NCBI GenBank assembly: GCA_964638865.1
Contig: CAZXBG010000168.1
Span: 1 to 7,468, forward strand
DNA from: UBA7236 sp964638865
Lineage (GTDB): Bacteria > Bacteroidota > Bacteroidia > Chitinophagales > BACL12
Length of the DNA stretch: 7,468 nt
Direction: 5' to 3'
Part shown: positions 6,083-7,468 of the stretch, piece by piece
Position numbering within the stretch: position 1 is the first letter of the stretch
Layout of the letters: the number at the start of each line of letters is the position of its first letter
The notes under the pieces: generated by a model
Databases searched by the model: none
Told to the model about the DNA's origin: nothing
The model's input: the letters and a program-made list of their open reading frames with translations, nothing else
Program-made: the position numbers and the translations under genes

Positions 6083-7409
6083 GAAAAAAATTAAATTATT
6101 TATATTACTCCTTGTAAGTATTTCTGCGGCTCCACATTTATTTGCGCAGGACACGAAGGAATTTACGGTAGAAGGAATTAAGGTGATACATAAATATGTA
6201 CCCAAAGATGTGATAAGTGTTCGTCTTTTTGTGGAAGGCGGAACCGGAAATTACACAAAAGATAAACAGGGAATTGAAAATGTTACGCTCAATTTAATGG
6301 TAGAGGGCGGAACAACAAAAATGTCGAAACTGGAATTTAAAACAGCTGCGGAAAAGATTGGAACTTCCTTCGGAGCCTCTACAAATCTTGATTACGGAAC
6401 AATGAGCATGACCTGTATAAAAATGTTCTGGGATAATTCCTGGAATTTATTTAGTGATGCAATTTTAAATCCTGCTTTCCCTGAAAATGAATTTTCTATT
6501 TTGAAGGAACAATTAATTGCAAATGCAAAACAATCGATGGCAGACCCTGATAGTTATCTTGCGGTTTTATCGCGTCAGGTTGCTTTTGAGGGAAAAGATT
6601 ATGCAAAATCACCGGAAGGAACTCCGGAAACACTGGAGACCATTACACGTGATGAAGTGTCCAATTATTACAAAAGAACCATTGGTAAAAAAAGAATATT
6701 TTTAGTTGTTGTTGGCAATATCACCGAAGCGGATCTTACAGAAAAAATTAAATCATCTCTGGCAGCTTTACCATATGGTGTTGCAGCTTCTTCGGAGAAC
6801 AGAGTATTAATAACACAACCAAAGAAATTTGTTGAAGATAGAGATATTGCAACAAATTACATTCGCGGGGTAATGAGTGCACCTTTTGCAAACACTGAAG
6901 AAGGAATTTCTTACCGCATTGCAATGTCCATTTTGGGCGATCGTTATTTTACGGAACTGCGCACAAAAAGAAGTTTGTCGTATGCACCCTCCGCATTTTT
7001 TGCTGCATCTGCAGTTTCAAATCCTTATGGTGTAATTTATATCAGCACCACTGACCCGAAACAAAGTATGCAGGTAATGACCGACGAATTAAATAAAATT
7101 AAAAGAGAAGGTTTTACAGAAGTGGAATTAACCGATAAAAAACAAGAATTTTTAACCGGATATTATTTAACTTTAGAAACCACCGGAAATCAGGCAGATG
7201 CCTTAGGTGCCGCAGAATTAAGTGGTGGCTGGGAACAACTTGATAAAATTACGGCAGAAGTAAATGAGGCTAAATTAGTCGACCTCAATAAAGTTTTCGA
7301 TAAATATTCCAAAGCAATTGTCTGGACTTATTTAGGTAAAAAAGACGCAGTTAAAGAAGAAGATTTTAAACAAACAGAAGAAGCACCGAAAAAGAACAAA
7401 CCGTATTGA
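6081..7409 (+). CDS. Periplasmic M16-family subunit lacking zinc ligands
   Basis: A 442-residue M16-fold protein with a Sec signal peptide (residues 1-22, ending LFA before Gln23). The region that normally holds HxxEH is GIENVTLNLMVEGGT (64-78): the three key residues are replaced by Asn67, Leu70 and Asn71, so it cannot bind catalytic zinc in the usual way. The fold is otherwise intact: FVEGGTGNY (50-58), a lobe ending with LVVVGNITEADL (208-219), and a second lobe with ELRTKRSLSYAP (292-303). There Arg294 and Tyr301, seven apart, fit the R/Y pair that positions substrate in M16 enzymes. The C-terminal tail (419-442) is rich in Lys and Glu. The gene follows the catalytic subunit by 27 bases. 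The arrangement parallels known two-subunit M16B enzymes such as mitochondrial processing peptidase alpha/beta and a Sphingomonas heterodimer. It is therefore best read as the partner subunit, not a decaying copy. Confidence 0.93.
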   Translation: MKKIKLFILLLVSISAAPHLFAQDTKEFTVEGIKVIHKYVPKDVISVRLFVEGGTGNYTKDKQGIENVTLNLMVEGGTTKMSKLEFKTAAEKIGTSFGASTNLDYGTMSMTCIKMFWDNSWNLFSDAILNPAFPENEFSILKEQLIANAKQSMADPDSYLAVLSRQVAFEGKDYAKSPEGTPETLETITRDEVSNYYKRTIGKKRIFLVVVGNITEADLTEKIKSSLAALPYGVAASSENRVLITQPKKFVEDRDIATNYIRGVMSAPFANTEEGISYRIAMSILGDRYFTELRTKRSLSYAPSAFFAASAVSNPYGVIYISTTDPKQSMQVMTDELNKIKREGFTEVELTDKKQEFLTGYYLTLETTGNQADALGAAELSGGWEQLDKITAEVNEAKLVDLNKVFDKYSKAIVWTYLGKKDAVKEEDFKQTEEAPKKNKPY

Positions 7410-7411
7410 AG

Positions 7412-7456
7412 GATTTGGTAATTTGTTAATTTATTAATTTTATTCAAGTCCAAATC
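7412..7456. repeat. AT-rich tandem octamers inside a short inverted repeat
   Basis: TAATTTGT, TAATTTAT and TAATTTTA follow head to tail (7419-7442). They are enclosed by the 7-base inverted repeat GATTTGG (7412-7418) and CCAAATC (7450-7456). A small palindrome, CGGA-TCGC-TCCG (7456-7467), follows at the window edge. This could be the start of a longer intergenic repeat or a terminator region for the M16 pair, but the window ends before that can be decided. Confidence 0.35.
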
Positions 7457-7468
7457 GGATCGCTCCGG

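Noticed and set aside
6081..7409. Second M16 gene as a decaying pseudogene
   Set aside because: The frame is intact over 442 codons, with a signal peptide and conserved R/Y pair. Loss is confined to the zinc ligands, as in known non-catalytic subunits.
1..7468. CRISPR array, insertion sequence, tRNA or defence island
   Set aside because: No regularly spaced repeats, transposase-like protein, cloverleaf-like sequence or defence-type domain was seen; nearly all the sequence is explained by ordinary genes.

Overview
The window looks like chromosomal DNA from a member of the Bacteroidota. It is AT-rich, its intergenic regions carry promoter-like sequences of the Bacteroidota type (TTG, then about 19 bases, then TAnnTTTG), and start codons lack strong Shine-Dalgarno sequences. 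Every protein resembles families common in that phylum: a stand-alone LON-domain protein, a DUF1684 lipoprotein, a YjbR-like protein, a short RluA-type pseudouridine synthase, a PorT-like outer-membrane barrel, a class I methyltransferase and a tandem pair of M16 peptidases. I cannot place it below phylum level.

Layout. Bases 47-1331 hold a minus-strand pair, the DUF1684 lipoprotein followed by the LON-domain protein, 16 bases apart and headed by a good candidate promoter at 1370-1399. Diverging from it, bases 1467-2539 hold a plus-strand pair, the YjbR-family protein and the RluA-family pseudouridine synthase, 26 bases apart. A strong bidirectional hairpin terminator at 2540-2567 separates this pair from the convergent outer-membrane barrel gene (3416 to 2586, minus). 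Divergent from the barrel gene is a methyltransferase (3680-4468, plus). After a 211-base intergenic region come two periplasmic M16 peptidase genes (4680-6053 and 6081-7409, plus), 27 bases apart. The last 59 bases are non-coding, with short AT-rich tandem repeats and an inverted repeat cut by the window edge.

How the genes work together. The clearest functional unit is the M16 pair. The first protein has a complete zinc site (HMYEH, then exactly 76 residues, then Glu) but no Arg at the usual R/Y position. The second has lost all the zinc ligands but keeps the R/Y pair (R294 and Y301). The two are therefore probably subunits of one heterodimeric periplasmic peptidase. The other genes look like ordinary housekeeping or envelope genes with no evident shared pathway.

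I see no mobile element, CRISPR array, tRNA or rRNA, and no clear sign of a novel defence or biosynthetic system. For four genes (DUF1684, YjbR, RluA, methyltransferase) I chose a start downstream of the longest possible frame, for reasons given in each entry.
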